Both the position numbers and the translations under genes were made by a program. From positions 62,001 to 126,000 of the forward strand of contig CAKVAX010000002.1 of NCBI GenBank assembly GCA_934725425.1: 64,000 nt of DNA, written 5' to 3'. Source of the stretch: an uncultured Eubacteriales bacterium. GTDB taxonomy: Bacteria > Bacillota > Clostridia > Oscillospirales > Acutalibacteraceae. Positions 33,777-42,755 of the stretch are shown piece by piece. How positions within the stretch are numbered: position 1 is the first letter of the stretch; each line of letters starts with the position of its first letter. A model generated the notes under the pieces. It did no database searches. It worked only from the letters and a program-made list of their open reading frames with translations, and was not told the origin of the DNA.

Positions 33777-34661
33777 GTGAAACATGATAAAAAGCCGGGG
33801 CTTGGTAATAAGCTTTTTTTAATAGGTTTGGGAGTACTTTCGGCAGTGGGAGTGGTAGCTGCTGCTTCGTCATGCATGTCGAGTTTAGGGTATTTTGATA
33901 ATATATTTATGTATCGTAATTACAACGTCACCATGCAAAATCTTGTTCTTGACTCCGAAGCTGCGGCTGCTGAAACGAATAAGGAACTTAACGCGGAGGT
34001 TATCGTTGAAAATACAGGAGATATACCAATACTGACCAGGATATCCTATATAAATTCAGACAAAGTAGCTATTGGAGAATATGACCCATATGCATTTATA
34101 GGTGAAACGGTAGTTGTAAACAGAAATGAAGAAGGGAAGATAATTGATTCCGACGAAAATGTTGTGGAATTACTTGATTTGGGCAAAACTATAAATGGCT
34201 ATGTTGAAAACACCGAATCCGGTGAAAACGCTAACTCTTCTTGGAAAGCAGAAGTGGTGAAAGACAGCAATTTTGAGCGCGGCGATGACGGCTGCTATTA
34301 TTACAAAGGAATTTTGGAAAAAGGTGATTCTGTTAAACATTTGGACAAAGTAATTCTTAAATCTAAAATTGTTACCAATTCTCCGCCCCGAGAACAAATT
34401 TTTTACAAAGCCGGAAATGGAGTCGAAGATTATAACAATGTAGGTTGGGAATCCGATGTTCCCGATGATAAAACTGAAATCGGCAGAAAAAGTGTGGTAA
34501 AATTCGGAAGTTTCCCCTATTGTAAACTTAATTTAACTGTTGTTATAGAAACTATCCAAGCTGCCGATGCCGATTTTGTCGAGATAAAAGATAAATTTCC
34601 TCAAAATCCCACAGCTGAAATCATGAAGGGTTATTGGGATGACCTAATGACAAAAAAATAA
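33777..34661 (+). CDS. TasA/camelysin-like fibre subunit 4
   Basis: 294 residues, GTG start with AAAGGAGATG upstream, 19 bases after subunit 3. The N-terminal hydrophobic segment (LFLIGLGVLSAVGVVAAASS) is followed by SLGYFDNIF, a variant of the SipW region. Mature motifs: VIVENTGDIPILTRISY, DGCYYYKGILEKGDSVKHL and VVIETIQAADADFVEI, ending GYWDDLMTKK. More diverged at the signal than subunits 1-3. Confidence 0.75.
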   Translation: MKHDKKPGLGNKLFLIGLGVLSAVGVVAAASSCMSSLGYFDNIFMYRNYNVTMQNLVLDSEAAAAETNKELNAEVIVENTGDIPILTRISYINSDKVAIGEYDPYAFIGETVVVNRNEEGKIIDSDENVVELLDLGKTINGYVENTESGENANSSWKAEVVKDSNFERGDDGCYYYKGILEKGDSVKHLDKVILKSKIVTNSPPREQIFYKAGNGVEDYNNVGWESDVPDDKTEIGRKSVVKFGSFPYCKLNLTVVIETIQAADADFVEIKDKFPQNPTAEIMKGYWDDLMTKK

Positions 34662-34684
34662 GCTAACTAAAGGAGGGATACATC

Positions 34685-35446
34685 ATGGAAAAAAAGAAAT
34701 CTAAGAATTTTTTGATATGGGTGGCACTGGGTATCGGAGCATTGATAACAGGTACGACAGCGTATTTTAATTTTTCTCATATTTTTAGCCCGAATATTTT
34801 TAACGCCGCAAAATATTCCGTTACTGTCCAGGAATTGCTTGACGAAGATGCTGCTCAAAATCTTGTTCCGGGGCAAGAAATTCCTGTAGAAGTCAGTGTG
34901 TCCAATCAAGGAGAAGCTCCGATTATGGTTAGATTGCAGTTTTTCCTTGACGATACCCCTACTGATGTAACAAACCAAGAAAATACACTCGGCTGGAAAT
35001 TTAATATGGCTACAGTTGACGAAGGAAATTGCTTAAAATATAGTTCCGATGACAAAGCTTTCTACGATATAAAAAGCATACCTCCTAAAACAATCAATGA
35101 AAATGGAGAAGAAGTAGTAACAACTTGCAAATATTTAAAATCAATTACGTATCTTGGCGGTGGTAATGTGACAAATAAAGAAACGTCAGAGTACACTACC
35201 GATAAGTCCGATTGGGCTACTGTGGACCCAAGTAAATCAACTTGGAACGAAACCCAGCCTGCAAGCGGTCAAACCGGAGAAAAGAAAACTTATAAAGCAA
35301 GCAAGAACATGGATTTAAAAGTAAAAGTTGAAACTATACAATCTACAACACCGGGCGGCGAGGAATTAGATGATGTTTTTGAATCGGGTTACGTTGATGA
35401 TGTGAAAGAGGTCTGGAAAGACCTAAACTATCCGGTTGAGAATTAG
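34685..35446 (+). CDS. TasA/camelysin-like fibre subunit 5
   Basis: 253 residues, AAGGAGGG upstream. Signal KNFLIWVALGIGALITGTTA then YFNFSHIFSPNIF. Mature motifs: YSVTVQELLDEDAAQNLVPG, VSVSNQGEAPIMVRLQF, an incomplete counterpart of YYYYKG (DKAFYDIKSIPPKT), and KVETIQSTTPGGEEL, ending VWKDLNYPVEN. Loss of the aromatic motif suggests a different position or role in the fibre. Confidence 0.73.
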   Translation: MEKKKSKNFLIWVALGIGALITGTTAYFNFSHIFSPNIFNAAKYSVTVQELLDEDAAQNLVPGQEIPVEVSVSNQGEAPIMVRLQFFLDDTPTDVTNQENTLGWKFNMATVDEGNCLKYSSDDKAFYDIKSIPPKTINENGEEVVTTCKYLKSITYLGGGNVTNKETSEYTTDKSDWATVDPSKSTWNETQPASGQTGEKKTYKASKNMDLKVKVETIQSTTPGGEELDDVFESGYVDDVKEVWKDLNYPVEN

Positions 35447-35492
35447 CAAACTAAATTTAGAAAAATAAAAATTAGAAAGAAGGGAATGCAGC

Positions 35493-36515
35493 GTGGAGAA
35501 AAATAAAATGAAAGTCTGGCTTGCATTGGTAACCCTGGGATTCATCGTGCTGATAACCGCCGGAACGATTGCTGAATTTTTTACAGAAACCATTGTGCGA
35601 AATAAATTTTCTGCAGAGCCTTACCGCGCTGATTTTTTCGAAGAATTCGAAAGTCCGGATAATTGGCTCCCCGGTATGACTACACCCAGCAAGGTTTTTG
35701 CAAAAAATAACAGTAGCGGCGAAATAGTCGTAAGGGTTAAATATGAAGAACAATGGATTGCTGCTAACGGAAAAGTTTTGCCAAACATATTGGAGTATAA
35801 AGATGGAAAATTTGTAGATGAAAATGGCGAAGATTATTCTGAGCACGTGGATATGTCTTTAATTCCGTCGCCGATACCTGAAGGGTATAAAATAGAAGTT
35901 GCTTCCAAAATTTTCAGCGGTTTGGTTTGTACGGAAGGCGATCTCAATTCATTGACAAACAAGCCCTTTGTTCAGGGCAGCGCTGCAAATAGCAAAGGCA
36001 ATCAAAATAATCTTGAACCAAACATCGCTAATCAAAATAATAATACTTCTCAAAAGGGCACAGACGATAAAGTGGATTCTGATGATAATCAAGAAAATTC
36101 TGACCCTGAAAATACTGTTTTACCCGACACGGTGTGGATGTACGACGATTCAAATTCCCAAGGATACTATTATTACCTTGAAGTCTTGAAAAAGGATGAA
36201 GTCACAAAAGACTTCCTTGAAGCTGTTCAGTTTAATCCATTGATGAATGGGCATTTGATTGGCGTCGATCAAAACGGGGAATATAACGAAAGCTTGTATT
36301 CAGACGGAAAGTACAATGGGTTTGTAGAGGACGGAAAGTGCGTTTTTAGATATGCCAATGATGATTCCGGCTACGCTAATGCCGAATACAAGTTAAGCAT
36401 AACAATGGAATGCTTAAGCGCAGCCAAAGACGCTATGGAAAATATTTGGGGATATAATAAATCTTTCCCTGATTCTTGTGCTTCATCGATTTTATATAAG
36501 AAATTATCTGAGTAA
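35493..36515 (+). CDS. TasA-like fibre subunit 6, long form
   Basis: 340 residues, GTG start with AGAAGGGA upstream. The signal segment (MKVWLALVTLGFIVLITAGT) is followed by IAEFFTETIVRNKF. The mature part has NWLPGMTTPSKVFAKN and IVVRVKYEEQW, matching the first strands of the family. An Asn/Gln/Asp-rich low-complexity insertion (about 165-205) precedes GYYYYLEVLKKDEVTKDFLE. The C-terminal ETIQA motif is replaced by LSITMECLSAAKDAME. Likely a specialised subunit; the insertion may be an exposed flexible loop. Confidence 0.68.
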   Translation: MEKNKMKVWLALVTLGFIVLITAGTIAEFFTETIVRNKFSAEPYRADFFEEFESPDNWLPGMTTPSKVFAKNNSSGEIVVRVKYEEQWIAANGKVLPNILEYKDGKFVDENGEDYSEHVDMSLIPSPIPEGYKIEVASKIFSGLVCTEGDLNSLTNKPFVQGSAANSKGNQNNLEPNIANQNNNTSQKGTDDKVDSDDNQENSDPENTVLPDTVWMYDDSNSQGYYYYLEVLKKDEVTKDFLEAVQFNPLMNGHLIGVDQNGEYNESLYSDGKYNGFVEDGKCVFRYANDDSGYANAEYKLSITMECLSAAKDAMENIWGYNKSFPDSCASSILYKKLSE

Positions 36516-36537
36516 TCAAAAGAAAGGAGATGGTTGG

Positions 36538-37260
36538 ATGATAAAATTAAAAAAAGTTGCTTTTACTTCTTTGTTTCTTTTGATTTCGCTGTCTACAATA
36601 TTATTTAGTGAAAGTAGGAACAGCTTGAATTTCTATGAAAAAGACTCCAATCTTTATTATCGGACAAACAAATTTAACTCTGATTTGTTTTTGTATAAAG
36701 AAAATATAAGACCCGGCAATACTGTTTCGGGTATCTTGGATATAAACAACGAAACATCACATGAGTACAGTGTATATTTAAAATCTGTACCTGCAAAAAG
36801 GTCGCCGGCAGTTGAAAAATTTCTTGAAAGCATGAGCATTGTCGTTAAAAATGATGGCAAAATAGTAAACAAAGGTAATATGCTCGAAAGTTTTAATCCT
36901 ACACCGAATGATACTTTATCAAATAATATTTATCTTGGAAAATATGATGCGGGGGATTCTACTTCGCTTTCCGTAACTGCACGCCTTAGCCCTGATTATG
37001 TCCCTCCCGAAGAAGCGATAAGCACTTATGTGGATTGGAAATTCTATGCCGGTTTTGGCGACGAATGGGTAGAAATAAGAAAAGATAATGGTGAAGAAGA
37101 ATTTTTTAAAGGAAGTCCCGATAAAGTCCTAAATTTATTGTATTTTGCACTATTGGTTTTAACTGCATTTCTAGCTGTACTTGTAAAGATTAAAAAGCAT
37201 AAAAATAAATCTAAAGAGGAGTCTTCCGAAGATGAATCTTCTGAAAATAAATATGAGTAG
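36538..37260 (+). CDS. Membrane-anchored terminal protein of the fibre operon
   Basis: 240 residues from the ATG at 36538 (AAAGGAGATG upstream; an earlier in-frame start overlaps the previous gene without a site). Signal peptide about 4-22. The external part (FLYKENIRPGNTVSGILDIN, VYLKSVPAKR) resembles the strand arrangement of the subunits but lacks the AYF-type cleavage region. A C-terminal transmembrane helix (about 199-218, LLYFALLVLTAFLAVLVKI) and a charged Ser/Glu/Lys tail anchor it. It may be the base of the fibre, a role comparable to TapA in Bacillus, though no clear sequence match to TapA is seen. Confidence 0.62.
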   Translation: MIKLKKVAFTSLFLLISLSTILFSESRNSLNFYEKDSNLYYRTNKFNSDLFLYKENIRPGNTVSGILDINNETSHEYSVYLKSVPAKRSPAVEKFLESMSIVVKNDGKIVNKGNMLESFNPTPNDTLSNNIYLGKYDAGDSTSLSVTARLSPDYVPPEEAISTYVDWKFYAGFGDEWVEIRKDNGEEEFFKGSPDKVLNLLYFALLVLTAFLAVLVKIKKHKNKSKEESSEDESSENKYE

Positions 37261-37261
37261 T

Positions 37262-37300
37262 AAAAAAGAGCTTACTAAGTGATAAGTAAGCTCTTTAATT
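37262..37300 (+). terminator. Terminator of the fibre operon
   Basis: AAAGAGCTTACT and AGTAAGCTCTTT form a 12-bp perfect stem with an 8-base loop, followed by AATTATTATT. Confidence 0.8.
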
Positions 37301-37402
37301 ATTATTCAACATAATTATAAAATTTTGTCCAATTTCTCATGTAATTTGCAAATATAAAAACATATTTGCAATTCTTGGAGTAAGTTAATTTAAATACGAT
37401 AA

Positions 37403-37437
37403 TATAAAAAATTATGCCCACCAAATTTTTGGTGGAC
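37403..37437 (-). terminator. Terminator of tRNA-Leu
   Basis: On the minus strand CCACCAAA and TTTGGTGG form a stem followed by GCATAATTTTTTATATT, 80 bases beyond the tRNA 3' end. Confidence 0.6.
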
Positions 37438-37517
37438 ACAATTCTATTTTGAGTAACAAATCTACGAAGAATAGCAACCGAAGCTATGCTATAAATTATC
37501 ATATTAAAAAATTTTAT

Positions 37518-37604
37518 TGGTGCGGATAACAGGAGTTGAACCTGCAAGAACTTGCGTTCACATGGACCTGAACCATGCGCGTCTGCCAATTCCGCCATAT
37601 CCGC
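37518..37604 (-). tRNA. tRNA-Leu (anticodon CAG)
   Basis: On the minus strand: acceptor GCGGATA pairs with TATCCGC, then A and CCA. Anticodon stem CATGG/CCATG closes loop TTCAGGT with anticodon CAG. A long variable arm (GAACGCAAGTTC) marks it as a class II tRNA. It reads CTG codons. Confidence 0.95.
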
Positions 37605-37633
37605 ATCTTAGAGCTTTCTATCTTACAAAAATG

Positions 37634-37662
37634 ATTCTATCATAAATTTTATAAAATATCAA
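37634..37662 (-). promoter_or_regulatory. Promoter of tRNA-Leu
   Basis: On the minus strand TTGATA (37662-37657) and TAGAAT (37639-37634) with a 17-base spacer, 29 bases before the tRNA. Confidence 0.65.
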
Positions 37663-37685
37663 CTCCATAAATTTATTTTTTGAAT

Positions 37686-38132
37686 TTATAGGTTAAGAGT
37701 ATATTTAGACAGTTGTTGGTCATAATTTTTTTCACTTAATTCAAATCCATTTCTTTTGGCTACTTTTATGGAACTTACATTTTCGTCAAAAATCCATAAA
37801 GACAATTTTGAATAATTATAAGTATTATTATCTTTCATTTGTTTCAATAATTGAACTATAATTTTTAAAGCGTTGGTTGCAATTCCTTTGTTTGCTTTAC
37901 TTTGCTCAGTTACATATCCAATCATAATTTCATCAGAGGAGACCAAAGTGCTGGTGGAGATTATCCCGACTCTTTCGTCGTTGAGCGATATTAAGAAAAA
38001 AAGCGAACTCGGTGGAGATTTTTTCCACATATCCATCATGTATGAATTGTAGTGATTTCTTGCTTGTTCTTCATTTTTCATTTTTTTTATTCTGAAAATA
38101 TAATTTAGTGTATTCTTCATCACCATATACAA
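37686..38132 (-). CDS. GNAT-family acetyltransferase
   Basis: 148 residues if it starts at 38132; an internal ATG at 38081 would avoid overlapping the preceding lipoprotein gene but neither start has a good ribosome binding site. The GNAT core is visible: FFLISLNDERVGIISTST, then IMIGYVTEQSKANKGIATNA as the acetyl-CoA loop and SSIKVAKRNGFELSEKNY near the end. The N-terminal strand is short. Substrate unknown. Its expression is probably coupled to the lipoprotein gene upstream. Confidence 0.65.
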   Translation of the reverse strand: MYMVMKNTLNYIFRIKKMKNEEQARNHYNSYMMDMWKKSPPSSLFFLISLNDERVGIISTSTLVSSDEIMIGYVTEQSKANKGIATNALKIIVQLLKQMKDNNTYNYSKLSLWIFDENVSSIKVAKRNGFELSEKNYDQQLSKYTLNL

Positions 38133-38412
38133 CTAAATCTTTATAAAAATCCAGATCAACTGAATTTTCTGTTGCAGGAACAAGTTTAAATATGTCCTCG
38201 CCATTTTTTAAAGTTAATTTGTTTTCTAAATTAGTTTTACTGACATTTAGCAATTTTGACAACCTTTCAAAGTTACTATTATAATTTTTTTCTTGGTATA
38301 TATATTTAGAATCGGTTGTAGTTTGATAGACTTTATTTGGGGCGCATCCCACCAGCAAATTGGTTGAAAGTGGCACTAAAATAAATAGTAAAATTTTCTT
38401 TTTATACTTCAT
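38071..38412 (-). CDS. Small lipoprotein of unknown function
   Basis: 113 residues, AAGGAGG upstream of the ATG. MKYKKKILLFILVPLSTNLL followed by VGC is a clear lipoprotein signal peptide, so the mature protein (about 90 residues) should be lipid-anchored outside. The rest is mostly polar with LSKLLNVSKTNLENKL and an acidic end. No family is recognised. Its 3' end overlaps the start region of the GNAT gene. Confidence 0.6.
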   Translation of the reverse strand: MKYKKKILLFILVPLSTNLLVGCAPNKVYQTTTDSKYIYQEKNYNSNFERLSKLLNVSKTNLENKLTLKNGEDIFKLVPATENSVDLDFYKDLVVYGDEEYTKLYFQNKKNEK

Positions 38413-38495
38413 TATGCGATTTTTCCTCCTTAAAGTACAAATTATTGCCCCGATTATATCATATTTTGATTATATTTACAAATTGATTTATAAAT

Positions 38496-38549
38496 TTTCA
38501 AAAATCAAATATATTTTGTATAATTAAGTATAGAAATACATTTGGAGGG
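38496..38549 (+). promoter_or_regulatory. Probable promoter and unusual ribosome binding site of the shikimate operon
   Basis: TATAAT at 38519-38524 with only a weak -35 (TTTCAA, 17 bases upstream). GGAGGG at 38544-38549 is 14 bases from the aroB ATG, longer than usual; an in-frame ATT at 38558 would have better spacing. Confidence 0.45.
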
Positions 38550-38563
38550 TCGTAAAAATTCAG

Positions 38564-39619
38564 ATGATAAATTTTAATGTATGTAAAAGTAAAGTGATTA
38601 TGGGCGCAAGGATAACAAATGACTTATCATCGCTTGCTTTAAGCTACCAAAAGTCATGCAAAATATTTATAATAACCGATACAAACGTATCCGCCATATA
38701 TCTCGAAAATTTGAAATCACAATTAAAAAAATTAAATTTCGAGGTTTATTATTATATTATTCCTGCCGGTGAGCTTTCTAAATCTTTAAATACTGTAGAA
38801 AATATATATGAAAAATTATCTTCCGATTTAATCTCCAAAAACGACATTATTATTTCGCTTGGCGGAGGAGTAGTTTCGGATATTTCGGGTTTTGTGGCAT
38901 CTACTTACAAAAGAGGAATAAAGTTAGTTAATATACCTACATCTTTTCTCGCAATGATAGACGCTTCAATCGGCGGGAAAAATGCTGTTAATTTGAATTC
39001 AGGGAAAAATTTAGTGGGGAATTTTTATTTTCCGGATTTAATTTTAATAGACTATAGTTTTTTGAGTACCCTTCCTAAAAAAGAGCTTCATTCAGGCATT
39101 TCCGAAGCAATAAAATGCGGTGCAATATTTGATTCAAAACTTTTTAGCATCTTAGAAAAAGAAAAATTTGAAGATAATATAGAAAGCATTATTTACAAAA
39201 GTATCTCAGTGAAGAAAAAATTGGTTGAAAAAGACCAATTTGATTCAGGAAAACGTATGCTTTTAAATTTTGGACATACAATCGGACATGCTGTTGAAAG
39301 TTTGTGCGGATATAAAAATATTTCTCATGGCGAAGCGGTGTCTATAGGTATGAATTCAATAACAAAAATTTCAGAAAAATTAGGATTAACGAGTAAAGGT
39401 GCGTCTGAAAGACTGAAGAATGTGTGCAAAAAATATTTTTTACCTGTTGAAAATAGTTTTCCAATCGAGGAATTGTCTGAAGCAATTTTACAAGATAAAA
39501 AAAATTTAGGTGATTATATAAATTTAGTTATTTTAAAAGATATCGGAAGCAGCTTTTTACTTAAACTTCCAAGCAGTAATATAAGTGATTTTTTAGAAGG
39601 GAGAGGAATTTATTTTTGA
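38564..39619 (+). CDS. aroB: 3-dehydroquinate synthase
   Basis: 351 residues, normal length. It converts DAHP to 3-dehydroquinate, step 2 of the shikimate pathway, using NAD and a divalent metal. Visible: NAD-binding SLGGGVVSDISGFVASTYKR, active-site PTSFLAMIDASIGGKNAVN, and the metal ligands EAIKCG, FGHTIGHAVE and SHGEAVSIGM. First gene of the operon; its stop overlaps the aroA start by four bases. Confidence 0.95.
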   Translation: MINFNVCKSKVIMGARITNDLSSLALSYQKSCKIFIITDTNVSAIYLENLKSQLKKLNFEVYYYIIPAGELSKSLNTVENIYEKLSSDLISKNDIIISLGGGVVSDISGFVASTYKRGIKLVNIPTSFLAMIDASIGGKNAVNLNSGKNLVGNFYFPDLILIDYSFLSTLPKKELHSGISEAIKCGAIFDSKLFSILEKEKFEDNIESIIYKSISVKKKLVEKDQFDSGKRMLLNFGHTIGHAVESLCGYKNISHGEAVSIGMNSITKISEKLGLTSKGASERLKNVCKKYFLPVENSFPIEELSEAILQDKKNLGDYINLVILKDIGSSFLLKLPSSNISDFLEGRGIYF

Positions 39620-40887
39620 GTAGCGTGACAATTCACCCAAAAAATTTGATGGGCACAGTCGAAATTCCGCCGTCAAAGAGCTATTTGCACCGAGCGATTA
39701 TCTGTGGAGCCTTGTCCGGAACGCCAAGTAAAATCAGTCCGGTAATATATTCCGATGATATTATAGCTACAATTAATGCCATGAAACATTTAGGCGCAGA
39801 CATTGATATTTTTGATAACAGCATAAAAATCAATAGATTTACTCCTTCAAAAAATAGTCTGAAAATTAACTGTCTGGATTCCGGCTCTACTTTAAGATTT
39901 TTAATCCCGCTCGTAGCAGCTCTTGGCATACAAACTACATTTTTACTAGGAGAATCTCTTGCGAAGCGACCTATTTTACCGTATTTGGAATCGCTTTCAA
40001 ATAACGGTCTTAAGTTTGAATTTAACGGTGATTTTGAGCTAATTATTAGCGGAAAACTTATCCCGGGTAAATTTTTTATTCCCGGGAAAATAAGTTCACA
40101 ATTTATTTCGGGGCTCATGATGGCGCTCCCGATTTTACGGTCTGATAGTGAAATAATTTTAACTTCTGATTTAGAATCCTGTAGTTATGTTGACATAACG
40201 GTGGAAGTTATGAAAAAATTCAGCGTAAGCGTGGTTAAATTAAATCAAGGGTACTATATAGCATGTCCTCAAAAATATATTGGGTGTGATTTTTACGCCG
40301 AAGGCGATTGGTCTCAGGCTGCATTCTTTTTGGTGGCCGGTGCTATTGGCGGAGATATAGTTGTAAAAAATTTAAAAACCAACTCCGTGCAAGGAGATCA
40401 AGCTATTATTGAAATTCTTCACAAAATGGGTGCAAAAATAAAATTCTTTGAAAATTTTATTGAAGTGTGCGGAGGTAATTTGAAAGGGATAATTATGGAT
40501 GCAAAAAACATCCCTGACCTTGTCCCAATAATATGCGTCGCTGCGGCTTGTGCCGAGGGAATTACAAAAATACATAATGTTAAAAGATTGAAATTTAAAG
40601 AATGCGATAGGCTTACTGCTATTTGTCAAGAACTGGGAAAACTTGGCGTGAATATTCATTCAGAGGCAGACTGCATCATAGTGCAAGGCAGAAATAATTT
40701 ACATTCCGACTGTGTATGGAGTCACAAAGACCACCGTATTTTAATGTCTCTTGTTATAATGGCAACAAAAAATTCAGGAATCACAGAAATCACGGATGTA
40801 AATTGTGTAAAAAAATCTTATCCTAATTTTTTTGAAATTTTTAAACAGCTAGGGGGAGTGGCACATGTCATCGACATGGGGGAATAA
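39616..40887 (+). CDS. aroA: 5-enolpyruvylshikimate-3-phosphate synthase
   Basis: 423 residues, TTG start overlapping the aroB stop. It joins PEP to shikimate-3-phosphate, step 6. The phosphate- and PEP-binding segments are present: PPSKSYLHRAIICGAL near the N-terminus, LDSGSTLRFLIPL, GESLAKRPILPYLESL, DIPDL-type DAKNIPDLVPIICVAAA with the catalytic Asp, and SHKDHRILMSLVIMAT. The LAKRP stretch at the inhibitor loop differs from the common NAGTA...RP form, suggesting a class II-like active site. Confidence 0.93.
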   Translation: MSSVTIHPKNLMGTVEIPPSKSYLHRAIICGALSGTPSKISPVIYSDDIIATINAMKHLGADIDIFDNSIKINRFTPSKNSLKINCLDSGSTLRFLIPLVAALGIQTTFLLGESLAKRPILPYLESLSNNGLKFEFNGDFELIISGKLIPGKFFIPGKISSQFISGLMMALPILRSDSEIILTSDLESCSYVDITVEVMKKFSVSVVKLNQGYYIACPQKYIGCDFYAEGDWSQAAFFLVAGAIGGDIVVKNLKTNSVQGDQAIIEILHKMGAKIKFFENFIEVCGGNLKGIIMDAKNIPDLVPIICVAAACAEGITKIHNVKRLKFKECDRLTAICQELGKLGVNIHSEADCIIVQGRNNLHSDCVWSHKDHRILMSLVIMATKNSGITEITDVNCVKKSYPNFFEIFKQLGGVAHVIDMGE

Positions 40888-41944
40888 TATCAAAGTATCG
40901 ATCTTCGGCGAAAGCCACGGAGAATCCATAGGAACTGTTTTGGAAGGTATTCCTGCGGGTCAAAAAATAAACTTTGATGATATAGTTCTCCAACTAAATA
41001 GGCGCAGACCTCGAAATGACGGTTTTACAACTTCTAGAAAAGAAACCGATAATTTTAAAATATTATCCGGAATTTTTAAAGGCTACACCACAGGTACTCC
41101 TATATGTGTGACGTTTTATAACGAGGATGCCGATTCTTCTTCATACAAAGATTTAGTTTTCAGACCCGGACACGCTGATTACACAGCTCATGTTCGATAT
41201 CAAGGATTTGAAGATTATCGAGGCGGTGGGCATTTTTCAGGAAGACTCATGTGTCCGTTTGTATTTGCCGGCTCAATTTGCAGGCAACTTTTGGAAAATA
41301 AAGGTATATCACTTGGTTCACATATAAGTTCCGTAGGGGATATAAACGACAAAGCGTTTGACCCTGTGAATATTTCTAAAACTGTTCTTGAAAGTTTATC
41401 TCAAAGTGAATTTCCTGTAATTAATCAAGAGGTAAAATCCATTATAGAAAGAAAAATTTTGAGTATAAAGTCTCAAGGCGATAGCATCGGAGGAACCATA
41501 GAATGTGGGATAGTCGGGGTTCCCGCGGGAATGGGTGATCCTATTTTTGATAATATTGAAAGCAAGATTTCGTCTATAATTTTTGGAATTCCTGCCGTGA
41601 AAGGGATAGAATTCGGTAGAGGCTTTGATTCTTCCAGAATTCTTGGCAGCGAAAATAACGATAACTATATTATAGATGAAGAAGGTAAAATATCCACCGA
41701 AACTAATAATCACGGTGGAATTTTAGGAGGAATAAGCTCCGGAATGCCAATAATTTTCAAAGTAGCCTTTAAACCCACTCCTTCAATAGCGAAAAAACAA
41801 ATTACGATTGATGTGAAAAATAATTCTCAAAAAATTTTGGAATTATCCGGTCGGCACGACCCTTGCATAGTGTTGCGCGCGGCTCCTATAGTCGAAGCTG
41901 CCGCAGCGATATCAATTTTAGATATTGTTATTAAGGACGTATGA
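40865..41944 (+). CDS. aroC: Chorismate synthase
   Basis: 359 residues, GGGGGAG upstream of the ATG, overlapping the aroA end by 23 bases. It makes chorismate from EPSP with reduced FMN, step 7. Signatures: GESHGESIGTVLEGIPAG at the N-terminus, RRPRNDGFTTSRKETD, RPGHADYTAHVRYQG with GGGHFSGR, and near the end GRHDPCIVLRAAPIVEAAAA. Confidence 0.95.
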   Translation: MSSTWGNNIKVSIFGESHGESIGTVLEGIPAGQKINFDDIVLQLNRRRPRNDGFTTSRKETDNFKILSGIFKGYTTGTPICVTFYNEDADSSSYKDLVFRPGHADYTAHVRYQGFEDYRGGGHFSGRLMCPFVFAGSICRQLLENKGISLGSHISSVGDINDKAFDPVNISKTVLESLSQSEFPVINQEVKSIIERKILSIKSQGDSIGGTIECGIVGVPAGMGDPIFDNIESKISSIIFGIPAVKGIEFGRGFDSSRILGSENNDNYIIDEEGKISTETNNHGGILGGISSGMPIIFKVAFKPTPSIAKKQITIDVKNNSQKILELSGRHDPCIVLRAAPIVEAAAAISILDIVIKDV

Positions 41945-41948
41945 AATT

Positions 41949-42749
41949 ATGAAAAGTAAAATTTTAAAAAAAATAGATAAAAATAACTCTGAGTGCAAAT
42001 TTAATTCCATAGATGAGCAATTTAATTTACCCAAAGAAAAGATGCATATAATCGCAGGTCCATGCGCGGTCGAAAGTGAAAAATCTGTTGATTCAATCGC
42101 CGCGTATCTATCGAAATTAGGAGTGAAATTTTTAAGAGGAGGAGCCTACAAGCCTCGAACATCTCCTTACGATTTTCAAGGTCTGAAAGAAGACGGACTT
42201 AAAATTTTGAAAGAAGCAGCAGATAAAAATAATCTTTTGGTTGTGAGTGAAATCGTAGACCCGCGCCATACTGAAACTATGATGAAATATGTTGACGTTT
42301 TTCAAATAGGTTCCAGAAATATGCATAATTTTGAACTTTTAAAGGAGATTGGCAAATCAAAACACCCTGTTCTTTTAAAAAGAGGAATGTGTGCAACGAT
42401 TGATGAATTTGAGTTTGCTGCCGAGTATCTGGCTTGCGAAGGTAACCGCAACATAATAATGTGTGAAAGAGGAATACGAACTTTTGAAAAAGCAACAAGA
42501 AATACGTTGGATTTATCGTGCGTAGCCATTTTAAAATCCGAAACAAAACTTCCTGTTGTTGTTGACTTAAGCCATTCATTAGGAAGAAAAGATATCATTA
42601 TTCCTTTGGCAAAAGCTTCGAGCGCTGTTGGAGCTGACGGAATAATGGTTGAGGTTCACAATATTCCCAACGAAGCTTTAAGCGACAGTTTTCAGCAGCT
42701 TAATTTTGATGAATTTTCTAAACTCATACAAGCTCTTAGAGGAGAATGA
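41949..42749 (+). CDS. aroF: 3-deoxy-7-phosphoheptulonate (DAHP) synthase, type I beta
   Basis: 266 residues from the ATG at 41949, just after the aroC stop, with AAGGA about 11 bases upstream. It condenses PEP and erythrose-4-phosphate, step 1. Family motifs: IIAGPCAVESEKS, FLRGGAYKPRTSPYDFQG, VFQIGSRNMHNFELL, VLLKRGMCATIDEF and VVVDLSHSLGRKD. No fused ACT or chorismate mutase domain, but a separate chorismate mutase gene follows directly and may act with it for feedback control. Confidence 0.92.
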   Translation: MKSKILKKIDKNNSECKFNSIDEQFNLPKEKMHIIAGPCAVESEKSVDSIAAYLSKLGVKFLRGGAYKPRTSPYDFQGLKEDGLKILKEAADKNNLLVVSEIVDPRHTETMMKYVDVFQIGSRNMHNFELLKEIGKSKHPVLLKRGMCATIDEFEFAAEYLACEGNRNIIMCERGIRTFEKATRNTLDLSCVAILKSETKLPVVVDLSHSLGRKDIIIPLAKASSAVGADGIMVEVHNIPNEALSDSFQQLNFDEFSKLIQALRGE

Positions 42750-42755
42750 TTTTTT

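Noticed and set aside
28161..37260. Repeated gene structure as a CRISPR array or tandem DNA repeat
   Set aside because: The similarity is between protein subunits (diverged paralogues). There are no short regularly spaced identical DNA repeats; I saw no CRISPR array anywhere in the window.
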